Positions 17,381 through 26,113 of a stretch of DNA of 64,000 bases are shown piece by piece (position 1 is the stretch's first letter; every line of letters starts with the position of its first letter). Under the pieces are notes generated by a model. The model worked only from the letters and a program-made list of their open reading frames with translations, made no database searches and was not told where the DNA came from. Where the stretch lies: contig CBDIBC010000004.1 in NCBI GenBank assembly GCA_965276635.1, forward strand, positions 558,001 through 622,000. Reading direction: 5' to 3'. This DNA comes from CBDIBC01 sp965276635. Lineage in GTDB: Bacteria; Actinomycetota; Acidimicrobiia; Acidimicrobiales; Palsa-688. The position numbers and the translations under genes were made by a program.

Positions 17381-18610
17381 ATGGTGGTGCGCGACCGGCG
17401 TGCGGCGGTGGCTGCCGACGGCGAGGACCCGCTGGCCGCCTGGCGCGAGCGGTTCGTGTTGCCCGACGGGGTGTACCTGGCGGGGAACTCGCTGGGCGCG
17501 CTCCCCGTCGGCGTCGCCGACGCCGTGGCCCGCACGATCACGGCCGCCTGGGGATCGACGCTGGTAGCCGGTTGGGCGGAGCGCGGCTGGTGGGCACTTC
17601 CCGGTCGGGTAGGCGACCGCATCGCGTTGCTGCTCGGTGCCGCACCCGGCCAGGTCATCTGCGGCGATTCCACCAGCGTGCAGCTCTTCCAGGCGGTCAT
17701 CGCCCTCCGCCGGATGCGACCGGGCCGCCGGCAGATCGTGGTGGATGCTGGAGACTTCCCGACCGACCGGTACCTCGTCGCAGCCGCCGCCGGTCTGGTG
17801 GGAGCGGATGTGCTGCACGTGGACCCGGACACCTTTGTCCCCTCCTCCGACACCGCCGTGGTGCTGTTCAGCGCCGTCAGCTACGCCACCGGCACCCTGC
17901 GGGACCTCGATGGCATCACCGGGGCGGTGCATGCCGCCGGAGGGTTGGTCGCGTGGGACCTGTCCCATGCCGCAGGCGCCCTCCCCGTCGGCCTCGACGA
18001 CCTGGGGGCCGACGCCGCGGTGGGCTGCACGTACAAGTACCTCTGCGGCGGCCCTGGCGCCCCGGCCTACCTCTATGTGCCGGTGCGCCACCAAGCCGCT
18101 CTCGGCCTGCCTCTCACCGGTTGGCAAGGGCACGCCGACCCGTTCGGCATGGTCGATCGCTACCGCCCGGCCGACGGGATCGAGCAGGCCCGCATCGGCA
18201 CGCCGCCCATCCTTTCCATGGTGGCCCTGGAGCGGGCGCTCGACGTGTGGGACGGCGTGGACATGGTTGCCGTGCGGGCCAAGTCGTTGGCGCTCAGCGA
18301 CCTGATCATCGCCTACGCCGACACCCACCTGCGCCCCTTCCACGTGGAGGTGGCCACCCCGCATCCTCGCGAGCGGCGGGGCTCGCACGTGGCGTTGCGC
18401 ATGCCGGACGCCTACGCGGTGTCTCGAGCGCTGATCGCTCATGGCGTAACCGGCGACTTCCGGGCGCCGGATCTCCTCCGGCTGGGCCTGTCGCCGCTGT
18501 ACCTGCGCGCCGTCGACGTCTGGGACGCCATGGAGGCCCTGCACGACATCCTGGCCACCGGGGCGCAGCGCGACCCGGCGCTGGCCCGCCGCCAGCACGT
18601 CATCACCTGA
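17381..18610 (+). CDS. kynU: Kynureninase
   Basis: A 409-aa PLP enzyme splitting kynurenine into anthranilate and alanine (or 3-hydroxykynurenine to 3-hydroxyanthranilate). Family blocks seen: VYLAGNSLGALP, the DSTSVQLF phosphate-binding loop, WDLSHAAGALP, the PLP lysine in CTYKYLCGGPGAP, GWQGHADPF, and IGTPPILS. Normal length. It is coupled to the PIG-L gene. No tryptophan dioxygenase or formamidase is seen nearby, so the pathway is incomplete in this window. Confidence 0.92.
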   Translation: MVVRDRRAAVAADGEDPLAAWRERFVLPDGVYLAGNSLGALPVGVADAVARTITAAWGSTLVAGWAERGWWALPGRVGDRIALLLGAAPGQVICGDSTSVQLFQAVIALRRMRPGRRQIVVDAGDFPTDRYLVAAAAGLVGADVLHVDPDTFVPSSDTAVVLFSAVSYATGTLRDLDGITGAVHAAGGLVAWDLSHAAGALPVGLDDLGADAAVGCTYKYLCGGPGAPAYLYVPVRHQAALGLPLTGWQGHADPFGMVDRYRPADGIEQARIGTPPILSMVALERALDVWDGVDMVAVRAKSLALSDLIIAYADTHLRPFHVEVATPHPRERRGSHVALRMPDAYAVSRALIAHGVTGDFRAPDLLRLGLSPLYLRAVDVWDAMEALHDILATGAQRDPALARRQHVIT

Positions 18611-18681
18611 TCCCGGTGCGCCCGGGTAGCGTCTCGTCTCTCCCTCGACAGTAGGTCTGCGACAGCTGCTCAGGAGGCGCC

Positions 18682-18905
18682 GTGGCCATCGACTTCACTC
18701 TGGCTCCCGAGCACGAGGCCATCCGGTCCCGGGTCCGGGCATTCGTCCAGGAGATCATCGTGCCCGCCACCGCCGGCGTCGGCCGTTCCGGGGACCGCAA
18801 GGAGTACCTCCCCGTCATCTTCGGCCTCCGGGAGCAGGCTCGCGCCGCCGGCCTGTGGTTGCCGCACATGCCGGCGGACTGGGGCGGGATGGGCCTGGGC
18901 TGGTC
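18682..18905 (+). pseudogene. Acyl-CoA dehydrogenase, N-terminal fragment
   Basis: About 75 residues match the N-terminal helical domain of acyl-CoA dehydrogenases (FTLAPEHEAIRSRVRAF, then GLWLPHMPADWGGMGL). The GTG start has a perfect AGGAGG 5 nt upstream, so the start is original. After WGGMGL the family similarity stops abruptly and the frame runs into a Tn3-transposase-like segment and then antisense DUF2889. About 300 residues, including the FAD and catalytic regions, are missing, so the product cannot be active. Confidence 0.8.
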
Positions 18906-19070
18906 ATCGGGACGTTTCCGGGCCGAACCGAGCGCCGTGCACGCTCCCATTGTGGACTCCCTCGCCCGCCAGCTCGACCTCGCCGACCCTGGCGATCTCG
19001 TCGGCTATGTCAAGCTGCCTGTTCGCTGGAAGCACACGGCGGAGAGCCGCCACCGATACGGTTACACGAC
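18906..19070 (+). mobile_element. Tn3-family transposase fragment (DUF4158 region)
   Basis: About 55 residues in frame with the preceding fragment (SAVHAPIVDSLARQLDL, then VRWKHTAESRHRYGY) resemble the N-terminal DUF4158 domain of Tn3-family transposases, which typically reads VVxxLAxQL...DP..L..Y....TR.EH..EI...YGY. Both edges are sharp changes of similarity. No terminal inverted repeats or resolvase were recognised. The match is from memory of the family, without a search. Confidence 0.6.
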
Positions 19071-19352
19071 CGAGTCCTCCCGTAGCCGTCGGGTGGCCAG
19101 GTCGACGGCGACATCGATCGCCGCGATGGCAAGCACCTGCACCGTCCCGTCGGACGCGGTGTCCAGGTCACGGCCCCGGCCCCGCAACCGGAGCTCTGTC
19201 CCGTCGGCAGGGAAGGTGACATCGATGGTGGTGGTGCTCCGGACCGACCCGGGTCGCCGGCGGGGAGTCTCGGCGATGGGACCGGTGGTGCCGGGCCAGA
19301 TGGGCCGCTCTCGAGGGTCGAGTTGGCCGTGGGCCACGACCGGAGGGTTCAC
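19062..19352 (-). pseudogene. DUF2889 protein, 3'-truncated
   Basis: A 96-aa N-terminal part of a DUF2889 protein (RRRPGSVRSTTTIDVTFP, then LRGRGRDLDTASDGT). Intact members are usually two to three times longer. The frame ends at a TAA that lies inside the transposase-like segment, so the C-terminus has been lost. It is 18 bp downstream of coaA on the same strand. Function of DUF2889 is unknown. Confidence 0.6.
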
Positions 19353-19370
19353 CGGCTCAGTGCTCGCACG

Positions 19371-20336
19371 TCAGAGCTTCCGCAGGCGAATCTGGTGCAC
19401 GGCGTGGTTGGTGCCCTTCTCGAGGACGAGGTGGGCGCGCTCGCGCGTCGGGAGGATGTTCTCCCGCAGGTTGACGGCATTGATCGTGCCCCAGATGTGG
19501 CGCGCCGCCGACACGGCCTCGGTGTGGCTGAGCGCCGCGAACTGGTGGAAGAAGGCGTCGGGATCGCGGAAGGCCGTCTCGCACAGCCGCAGGAACCGCA
19601 GGACGTACCAATCCTCGATGTCGTCCTCGGCGGCATCCACGTAGATGCTGAAGTCGAAGAAGTCGGATACGACCTGCCGTGACGGCCGCTGCTCGTCACT
19701 GCCGGCCTGGAGGACGTTCAAGCCTTCCACGATCACGATGTCGGGGTGCTCGACGACCTGGCAGGCGCCCGGCACGATGTCGTAGGAATGGTGCGAGTAC
19801 ACGGGAGCGGCGACGGAGCGAACCCCCGACTTGAGGTCGATCATGAAGTCCAGCAGACGGCGCTGGTCGTAGCTCTCGGGGAAGCCCTTCCGGTCCATCA
19901 TCTGCCGATCCTCGAAGACCCGATTGGGGAAGAGGAAGCCGTCGGTGGTGACCAGGTCGACCCGAGGGTGTGCCGGCCAGCGGGCCAGGAGCGTCTGGAG
20001 CAGGCGCGCCGTGGTGCTCTTGCCGACAGCGACGCTGCCGGCGACGCCGATCACGTAGGGGACCTTCAGCTCGGGGCGACCGAGGAACGTGTTCGATGCG
20101 CGGTAAAGGCGCGACGCGGCATCCACGTACAACGACAGCAGCCTCGAGAGTGGCAGGTAGATGTCGGTGACCTCGCCGAGGGACACCGCTTCGTTCGTGG
20201 CCTGGAGCCCCTCGACCTCGGTCGCCGAGAGGGTGAGGGGGGTGGAGGCGCGCAATGCCGCCCAGCTGCTCCGGTCGAACGTCCGGAACCGCGACCAGCT
20301 GGGTGCGGGCGCCTCCGCCGGCTCCACTCGACTCAT
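19371..20336 (-). CDS. coaA: Type I pantothenate kinase
   Basis: A 321-aa bacterial type I pantothenate kinase, first step of coenzyme A synthesis. P-loop GVAGSVAVGKST at about 97-108. Conserved substrate region TTDGFLFPN, and PVYSHHSYDIV, IVEGLNVLQ and the C-terminal HAVHQIRLRKL are all typical. Length normal for actinobacteria. Housekeeping gene; the truncated DUF2889 gene follows it. Confidence 0.96.
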   Translation of the reverse strand: MSRVEPAEAPAPSWSRFRTFDRSSWAALRASTPLTLSATEVEGLQATNEAVSLGEVTDIYLPLSRLLSLYVDAASRLYRASNTFLGRPELKVPYVIGVAGSVAVGKSTTARLLQTLLARWPAHPRVDLVTTDGFLFPNRVFEDRQMMDRKGFPESYDQRRLLDFMIDLKSGVRSVAAPVYSHHSYDIVPGACQVVEHPDIVIVEGLNVLQAGSDEQRPSRQVVSDFFDFSIYVDAAEDDIEDWYVLRFLRLCETAFRDPDAFFHQFAALSHTEAVSAARHIWGTINAVNLRENILPTRERAHLVLEKGTNHAVHQIRLRKL

Positions 20337-20363
20337 AAGCGACGAGGGTAACGCCTGGGCCGA

Positions 20364-21593
20364 TCAGCGGGCAGGTTCGCCGGCCACCCGCGGCGCGTTG
20401 GCGTCGACCATGGCCACCGCCGCGTGCATGGCCACCCCCGAGGCCAGCGTGGCCTCGTCGATCACCATCCGGTTGGAGTGGTTCGGTGCCGGGTGCTCCA
20501 CCCCGGGGGGCGCAGCCCCGAGGAACGCCATCGAACCCGTTACCTGTTGGAGCACGTAGGACCAATCCTCCGCCCCCATCATTGGAGTGGGCATCTCGAC
20601 CACCCGGTCGGCGCCCAGCGTGTCCCGGGCGACGTCGAGGGCCAATCGGGCGGCCATGTCGTCGTTCACCGTCACCGGGTAGTGCTCCTCGATGGGGATC
20701 ACCTCCGCCCGGCAGAGGTGGGCTGCGGCCACCCCGGCCGCCACGCGGGCCAGGCCGTCGAGCGCCCCCCGCCGGGCCGGATCGGAGACGGCTCGCACGG
20801 TTCCCTCCAGCACGGCCACCTCGGGGATCACGTTGAAGGTGGTCCCGGTCCGGATGCTGGCGATGGTGACCACGGCAGGATCGAAGGCGGGGATGCGCCG
20901 GGTCACCATCGTCTGCAACGCGGTGACGATCTCGCAGGCCACCGGTACCGGATCGACGGCGTCGTGAGGCATCGACGCGTGGCCGCCGCGACCGGTGACA
21001 ATCACCCGGAACTCGTCGGCGGACGCCATGAGCGTCCCCGCCCGCGTGCCGATCCAGCCGCTCGGCAGCAGCGGGGTCAGGTGCATGGCGAACGCCCGGT
21101 CCACCGGCCCCACCCGGTCGAGGAGCCCCTCGCCGAGCATGACCTTGGCGCCGCCGGCGCCCTCCTCGCCGGGCTGGAACATGAATGCCACCCGGCCGGC
21201 CACCTCGTGGCGGTGGGCGCTGAGCAGTCGAGCCGCTCCGACCAACATGGCGGTGTGGCCGTCGTGGCCGCAGGCGTGCATGGCGCCGTCGACCGCGGAC
21301 GCGAACGGCAGACCGGTGTCCTCCTCCATGGGCAGCGCATCCATGTCGCCCCGCAGGAGGGTGGTGAGTCCCGGGCGGCCGGTGTCGAGCACCGCTACGA
21401 CCGACGTGGTGGCGGCGCCGGTATGGACGTCGAGGCCGAGCCCGTCCAGCGCCTCGAGCACGGTGGCCTGCGTGCGGGGCAGGTCCAGTCCCAGCTCTGG
21501 CGTCCGGTGGATCCGCCGACGGATCTCGATCACCTCGTCGGAGTAGCCGGAGGCCTCTTCTAGAAGGGTGTGGTCGAACGCCGGTGACCCCAT
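20364..21593 (-). CDS. M20 family metallopeptidase / amidohydrolase
   Basis: A 409-aa M20D-type amidohydrolase, related to N-acyl-L-amino-acid or hippurate hydrolases. Metal ligands are seen in DMDALPM, HACGHDGHTAM, the catalytic QPGEEGAGG, and PMMGAEDWSYV. The terminal metal His lies in APNHSNRM. It probably deacylates an N-acyl amino acid in the cytoplasm. It ends 27 bp upstream of coaA on the same strand and is divergent from the MMPL transporter. Confidence 0.93.
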   Translation of the reverse strand: MGSPAFDHTLLEEASGYSDEVIEIRRRIHRTPELGLDLPRTQATVLEALDGLGLDVHTGAATTSVVAVLDTGRPGLTTLLRGDMDALPMEEDTGLPFASAVDGAMHACGHDGHTAMLVGAARLLSAHRHEVAGRVAFMFQPGEEGAGGAKVMLGEGLLDRVGPVDRAFAMHLTPLLPSGWIGTRAGTLMASADEFRVIVTGRGGHASMPHDAVDPVPVACEIVTALQTMVTRRIPAFDPAVVTIASIRTGTTFNVIPEVAVLEGTVRAVSDPARRGALDGLARVAAGVAAAHLCRAEVIPIEEHYPVTVNDDMAARLALDVARDTLGADRVVEMPTPMMGAEDWSYVLQQVTGSMAFLGAAPPGVEHPAPNHSNRMVIDEATLASGVAMHAAVAMVDANAPRVAGEPAR

Positions 21594-21618
21594 GATCGAA
21601 GCGTACTGCCGGCCAAAC

Positions 21619-21653
21619 AGAGTTGACCGTCCTGTGCCCGATGGTCAAACTCT
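21619..21653. promoter_or_regulatory. Inverted repeat in the M20/MMPL divergent region
   Basis: AGAGTTGACC, 14 nt, GGTCAAACTCT: arms complementary apart from one extra base. It lies between divergent genes starting at 21593 and 21702, so it is a candidate operator. No regulator gene is adjacent. Confidence 0.4.
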
Positions 21654-21701
21654 TGGGGTTGGGTCACCCCCCGGGCCCACCTGCGCAGGAGGATGTTTGT
21701 C

Positions 21702-23882
21702 GTGGTACGTCTGGCCCGCTGGTGCTTCCGTCACCGGAAAGTCGTGGTCGCCCTGTGGGTGGTGGCATTGCTTGGCATCGGGGCCGCATCGCAGGGCGTC
21801 GGCATCACCTACGCCAACAACTTCTCGTTCCCGTCGACCGACTCCAGCCGAGCCCTCGACGTGCTCAAGGCCAACCTGCCCGCCCAGGCCGGCGACAGCG
21901 AGCAGGTGGTCATCCAGGCACGCTCGGGAACGCTGCGTGATCCGTCGACGCAGGGCAAAGTGACGGCGATGCTGGACCAGGTCTCCCACCTCCCGCACGT
22001 GGCGACGGTGGCCAGCCCCTACCAGCGCGGCGAGATCAGCCCCGACGGCACCATCGGCCTGGCGACGGTCGGCCTCGACGCCCAGGCCCAGAACGTCCCC
22101 AAGGCAGCCGTGCAGACGCTCATCCGCACCGCCCAGTCGGTGAACGGGCAGGTGCTGAACGTGCAGCTCGGCGGCAACGCCATCCAGAGCTCGGCCAAGA
22201 GCTCACAGGGCTTCTCCGAGCTGCTCGGCATCGTGTTCGCCCTGCTGATCCTGTACCTGGTGGCCTTCCGGCGCTCCTTCCTGTCGTCGCTCCTGCCCCT
22301 GCTCTGCGCGCTGCTCGCCATCGGTATCGGGATGGCGCTCATCGGCCTGCTCACTCACGTCTTCGCGGTGCCCCAGTTCGCGCCCATCGTGGCCACCCTG
22401 GTCGGCCTGGGCGTTGGTGTCGACTACGCCCTGTTCATCGTCAGCCGCCACCGCGCCGCCCTGCAGGCCGGCGAGGATCCCGAGTCCGCCGCCCTGCGCG
22501 CCCTGAACACGTCCGGTCGGGCGGTGTTCTTCGCCGGCATCACGGTCTGCATCGCGCTGCTCGGCCTGTTCGCCCTCCAGGTCAGCTTCCTCTACGGCGT
22601 TGCCCTGTCCGCTGCGCTGGTCGTCGCCCTGACCATGCTGGCGTCGATCACTCTGTTGCCGGCGATGCTGGGCTTCTACGGGATCAAAGCCCTGCGTGGT
22701 GGGGAGCGCCGGGAGCTGCTCGAGCAGGGCCCGCACGCCGCCGAGCTGCGCGGGTTCTGGCCCCGGTGGGCGCGGCTGGTGGGGGCCCGTTCGCCCATCC
22801 TGGCGGTGGCGGCCCTGGCGGTCATCGTGGTGCTGGCCCTGCCGTTCTTCGGGATGCACCTCGGGCTGTCCGACGCCGGCAACGACGCCCCCTCCACCAC
22901 CACCCGGCAGGCCTACGACCTGCTGGCCAAGGGCTTCGGCCCGGGCTTCAACGGTCCGCTGCAGCTCGTCGGCGAGCTCCAGGGACCCCAGGACGCGGCC
23001 CGCTTCGACCAGTTCGCCACCAGCCTGAAGGGGCGCCCCGGGATCGGGGCGGTCGGCACCCCGTTCACCAGCCCGAACGGTAAGGCTGCGGTCGCCCTGG
23101 TCTACCCGACGACCGCACCCGAGGCCACGGCCACCTCGAGCCTGCTGCACCGCGTGCGAGCCGAGATCCCGGGGGTCGAAGCGGGCTCCGGCCTGACCAT
23201 TCACGTGGGCGGGGCGACCGCCCTGCAGGACGACTTCTCGCACATCCTGGCCTCCAAGATCCCGCAGTTCGTGGCCGTGGTGGTCATCCTGGCCTTCCTC
23301 CTCCTAGCCGCCGTGTTCCGCAGCCTGGTCATCCCCCTCACGGCCTCGATCATGAACCTGCTGTCGATCGGCGCGGCGCTCGGGGCCATGACGGCGGTGT
23401 TCCAGTGGGGGTGGCTCTCGTCGCTGATCGGCATCCAGAAGGGTCCGATCGACGTCTTCGTGCCGGTGATGCAGTTCGCCATCCTGTTCGGGCTCTCCAT
23501 GGACTACGAGGTCTTCCTGGTCAGCCGCATGCACGAGGAGTGGACCCTCTCGCATGACAACGAGCTGGCCGTCAGCCGCGGCCAGGCGGCCACCGGTCGG
23601 GTGATCACGGCCGCCGCCCTCATCATGATCCTGGTCTTCCTGTCGTTCATCCTCGGCGGCCAGCGGGTCATCAAGGAGGTGGGTTTGGGCTTCGCCGCCG
23701 CCATCTTCGTGGACGCGTTCGTGATCCGGACCGTGCTGGTGCCGTCGCTCATGCACCTCCTCGGGCGCAGCAACTGGTGGCTGCCGTCCTGGTTGGACCG
23801 CCTCCTGCCGAACATCAGCGTCGAACCGACCCCCGGCACTGCGCCTTCTCCGGCCCCGGCGCCGGCCGGCGTCACGAGCTAG
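21702..23882 (+). CDS. MMPL family (RND) transporter
   Basis: A 726-aa membrane protein with two RND halves. Each half has one TM, a roughly 150-residue extracellular loop, and five TMs. Signature GLGVGVDYALFIVSRHR is in the first half and FGLSMDYEVFLVSRMHEEW in the second, carrying the proton-relay Asp/Tyr pairs. GTG at 21702 is preferred because AGGAGG ends 9 nt before it; an ATG at 21693 directly abuts the RBS. Proteins of this type export lipids or drugs; substrate unknown. Confidence 0.93.
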   Translation: MVRLARWCFRHRKVVVALWVVALLGIGAASQGVGITYANNFSFPSTDSSRALDVLKANLPAQAGDSEQVVIQARSGTLRDPSTQGKVTAMLDQVSHLPHVATVASPYQRGEISPDGTIGLATVGLDAQAQNVPKAAVQTLIRTAQSVNGQVLNVQLGGNAIQSSAKSSQGFSELLGIVFALLILYLVAFRRSFLSSLLPLLCALLAIGIGMALIGLLTHVFAVPQFAPIVATLVGLGVGVDYALFIVSRHRAALQAGEDPESAALRALNTSGRAVFFAGITVCIALLGLFALQVSFLYGVALSAALVVALTMLASITLLPAMLGFYGIKALRGGERRELLEQGPHAAELRGFWPRWARLVGARSPILAVAALAVIVVLALPFFGMHLGLSDAGNDAPSTTTRQAYDLLAKGFGPGFNGPLQLVGELQGPQDAARFDQFATSLKGRPGIGAVGTPFTSPNGKAAVALVYPTTAPEATATSSLLHRVRAEIPGVEAGSGLTIHVGGATALQDDFSHILASKIPQFVAVVVILAFLLLAAVFRSLVIPLTASIMNLLSIGAALGAMTAVFQWGWLSSLIGIQKGPIDVFVPVMQFAILFGLSMDYEVFLVSRMHEEWTLSHDNELAVSRGQAATGRVITAAALIMILVFLSFILGGQRVIKEVGLGFAAAIFVDAFVIRTVLVPSLMHLLGRSNWWLPSWLDRLLPNISVEPTPGTAPSPAPAPAGVTS

Positions 23883-23891
23883 GCCGGCGCC

Positions 23892-24902
23892 GTGGCGGGG
23901 GGCATCGGAGAGCTGGTCGTCGAGGCGGCGGGCCACCAGGTCGCCGTCAGCCACCCCGACAAGGTGTTCTTCTCGGTCCGGGGAGAGACCAAGGGCGACC
24001 TGGTGCGGTACTACGAGGCCGTCGAGGCGCCGCTCATGGCGGCCATGGGCGGCCGCCCGGTCCTGCTGCAGCGGTTCCCGAACGGCGCCGGCGGCTCCTC
24101 GTTCTTCCAGAAGCGCGTCCCCGACAAGCGCCCGGACTGGTTGGAGACCGTCGAGGTGGCCACCCCCAACGGCACCACGTCGCAGGCCCTGGTCGCCGCC
24201 GACCTGGCCCATGTGCTGTGGGCGGTGAACCTCGGATGCCTGGGCTTCCACGTGTGGCCGGCGAAGGCCGCCGATGATGCCCATGCCGACGAGCTGCGCA
24301 TCGACCTCGACCCGGGCCCAGGAGTCAGCTTCGACATGGTCAGAGAGGCAGCCGGCGAGGTCAAGGCGCTCCTCGACGAGCACGACCTGATCAGTGGGGC
24401 CAAGACCACGGGGAACCGCGGCATCCATGTCTACGTGCGCCTGGAGCCGCGGTGGGACTCCTACCAGGTCCGCGCCGCCGCGGTGGCGGTGGCCCGCGAG
24501 CTGGAGCGACGCCGGCCGGCGCTCGTCACCGCCGCCTGGTGGAAGGAGGAGCGGGGGACCCGCGTCTTCGTCGACTTCAACCAGAACGCGCCGCACAAGA
24601 CTGTGTTCGGCGCGTGGTCGGTCCGGGCCCGGCCCGTTGCTGCCGTGTCGACCCCGTTCGCATGGGACGAGCTCGACGCCGTCATCCCCGACGACCTCAC
24701 CATGGCCACCGTCCCCGCCCGGCTGGCTGCCAACGGCGACCCGTGGGCGGCGCTCACCGCCCAGAGCCTGGAGCCGCTCCTGGAGATGAGCCGCGCCGAC
24801 CTGGGCGGCGGGCTGGAGGACGCCCCCTGGCCGCCCGTCTACCCCAAGATGCCTGGGGAGCCCCCCCGCGTCGCCCCCAGCCGGGCCCGGCACCGGGACT
24901 GA
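23892..24902 (+). CDS. LigD-type DNA primase/polymerase domain protein, stand-alone
   Basis: A 336-aa archaeo-eukaryotic primase-fold polymerase, as in the POL domain of bacterial LigD. Seen: VSHPDKVFF near the N-terminus, the metal-binding DLDPGPG, the TTGNRGIHVYV strand with catalytic His, and VFVDFNQNAPHKTVFGAWSVR. Only the polymerase domain is present; no ligase, phosphoesterase or Ku gene is nearby. Homologues in mycobacteria add ribonucleotides or fill gaps in repair. It begins with GTG 9 bp after the MMPL gene. Confidence 0.92.
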   Translation: MAGGIGELVVEAAGHQVAVSHPDKVFFSVRGETKGDLVRYYEAVEAPLMAAMGGRPVLLQRFPNGAGGSSFFQKRVPDKRPDWLETVEVATPNGTTSQALVAADLAHVLWAVNLGCLGFHVWPAKAADDAHADELRIDLDPGPGVSFDMVREAAGEVKALLDEHDLISGAKTTGNRGIHVYVRLEPRWDSYQVRAAAVAVARELERRRPALVTAAWWKEERGTRVFVDFNQNAPHKTVFGAWSVRARPVAAVSTPFAWDELDAVIPDDLTMATVPARLAANGDPWAALTAQSLEPLLEMSRADLGGGLEDAPWPPVYPKMPGEPPRVAPSRARHRD

Positions 24903-25303
24903 CCGGTCAATTCGTCGGGGCTGGCCGGCGGTGCCGGGTGGCCATGGGGTCTGCGCTGGCGGGCCTTGATATCCGGCGGTCGGTCGGAGCAGGCGCCGGC
25001 GGGCTGGGGGTCGGTTGGGTTCGGCGCAGTTTTGGCGGGTGGCCGGCGAGGTCGGGCGCAGTCTTAGGTTCCCGACGACCGCTATCGCGCCGAAGCTCAC
25101 CCCGGAAAGGGTGGCGGGTGACCACGACCGCGCCCAAGCTCCCTCGTTGCGGGCGCGGCAGGGTGTTCCGCCCGGCCAGGTGTTCCGCCCGGCCAGGTGG
25201 CTCCCCCCGACCCCCATCGGACCACCGGCACGGACGTCCCCTCTCGGGTGCGTACGGTACGTGACGGATGGCTCACCCGCAACTGGGAGCCGGCCAGGGC
25301 CGC
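24903..25303. other. 401-bp gap between convergent genes
   Basis: No gene, RNA or terminator recognised. It contains the short tandem repeat listed at 25163-25196. A possible 76-residue minus-strand frame is low-complexity (Pro/Arg/Ala) and not supported. Confidence 0.4.
25163..25196. repeat. 17-bp tandem duplication
   Basis: GTGTTCCGCCCGGCCAG occurs twice head to tail without mismatch inside the intergenic region. Confidence 0.9.
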
Positions 25304-26113
25304 TCAGGCCACCGCGACGCTCGTCCGCAGGCTGTCGAGGGCCTGGATGAGCGTGGCCGGGAACCCAGCGGCGACCGTGGCCGCCGAGTGGTCGCCCTCG
25401 ACGGGCCAGACCCGGGCATCAAGGGCCCGGGCCAGGGCCCGTTGCTTGGCGGGAGGCACGGCGGTGTCGCCGGTGGTGACCACGACCGCGGCCGGGTGGG
25501 GGAGGCTTCCGACCCAGGATCGGCTGTCGAAGCGGCCCAGCTCTCGCCCGGCCTCGGCCAGGTCACGGGCGCTGCCACGGGTCAGCTCGGCCGCCGCCCA
25601 GACGGCTCGCTCGGCCGGCTCGCCCATGGCGCGCAGCATCCAGGGCCACAGTCGGTACGGGAAGGTGGCGATGACGAGGCCGACAACGCCAACGGCGGCC
25701 CATAGCAGCCGCATCCGCCGGTCCCGCCACTCTGGCGCGGTGGCGCACAGCACCAGGCCGGCGACCGCCCCTGGATGGTCGCGGGCGAGCAGCTGGGCGA
25801 TGGGGCCACCCATGGAATAGCCGACGGCGTACACCGGTCCGCACCCGAGGGTGTCGACCAGCGCGGCGGCATCGGCGGCGCAGTCCTCCAGCCGGAACGG
25901 GTCGAGGGATCGCAGCCCCCGGCCATGGCCTCGGTGATCCACGGCGAGGACCCGGTAGCCGGCGGCCCGCAGCGGCTCGTAGCACGCGTGCCAGTTCAGG
26001 TCTGCCGAGAACATCCACCCGTGCAGCAGCAGCGCGGTGGGTCCTGTCCCGCCGCTGTCGCGTACGAACAGCTCACCGCGACCGGGGACGGCCACGAGGC
26101 GGCCGTCGATCAT
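25304..26113 (-). CDS. Alpha/beta hydrolase
   Basis: A 269-aa alpha/beta hydrolase: LLLHGWMF oxyanion region, nucleophile elbow GYSMGG, Asp in TTGDTAVP, His in VEGDHSA. A hydrophobic segment at about residues 150-170 (AAVGVVGLVIATFPY) is unusual and may anchor it to the membrane as a cap. ATG at 26113 overlaps the upstream lipase-like stop (ATGA). Substrate unknown; it is probably made with the lipase and nitroreductase. Confidence 0.9.
   Translation of the reverse strand: MIDGRLVAVPGRGELFVRDSGGTGPTALLLHGWMFSADLNWHACYEPLRAAGYRVLAVDHRGHGRGLRSLDPFRLEDCAADAAALVDTLGCGPVYAVGYSMGGPIAQLLARDHPGAVAGLVLCATAPEWRDRRMRLLWAAVGVVGLVIATFPYRLWPWMLRAMGEPAERAVWAAAELTRGSARDLAEAGRELGRFDSRSWVGSLPHPAAVVVTTGDTAVPPAKQRALARALDARVWPVEGDHSAATVAAGFPATLIQALDSLRTSVAVA

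Noticed and set aside
24907..25137. 76-residue minus-strand frame in the 24.9-25.3 kb gap
   Set aside because: Pro/Ala/Arg-rich, no RBS and no similarity.
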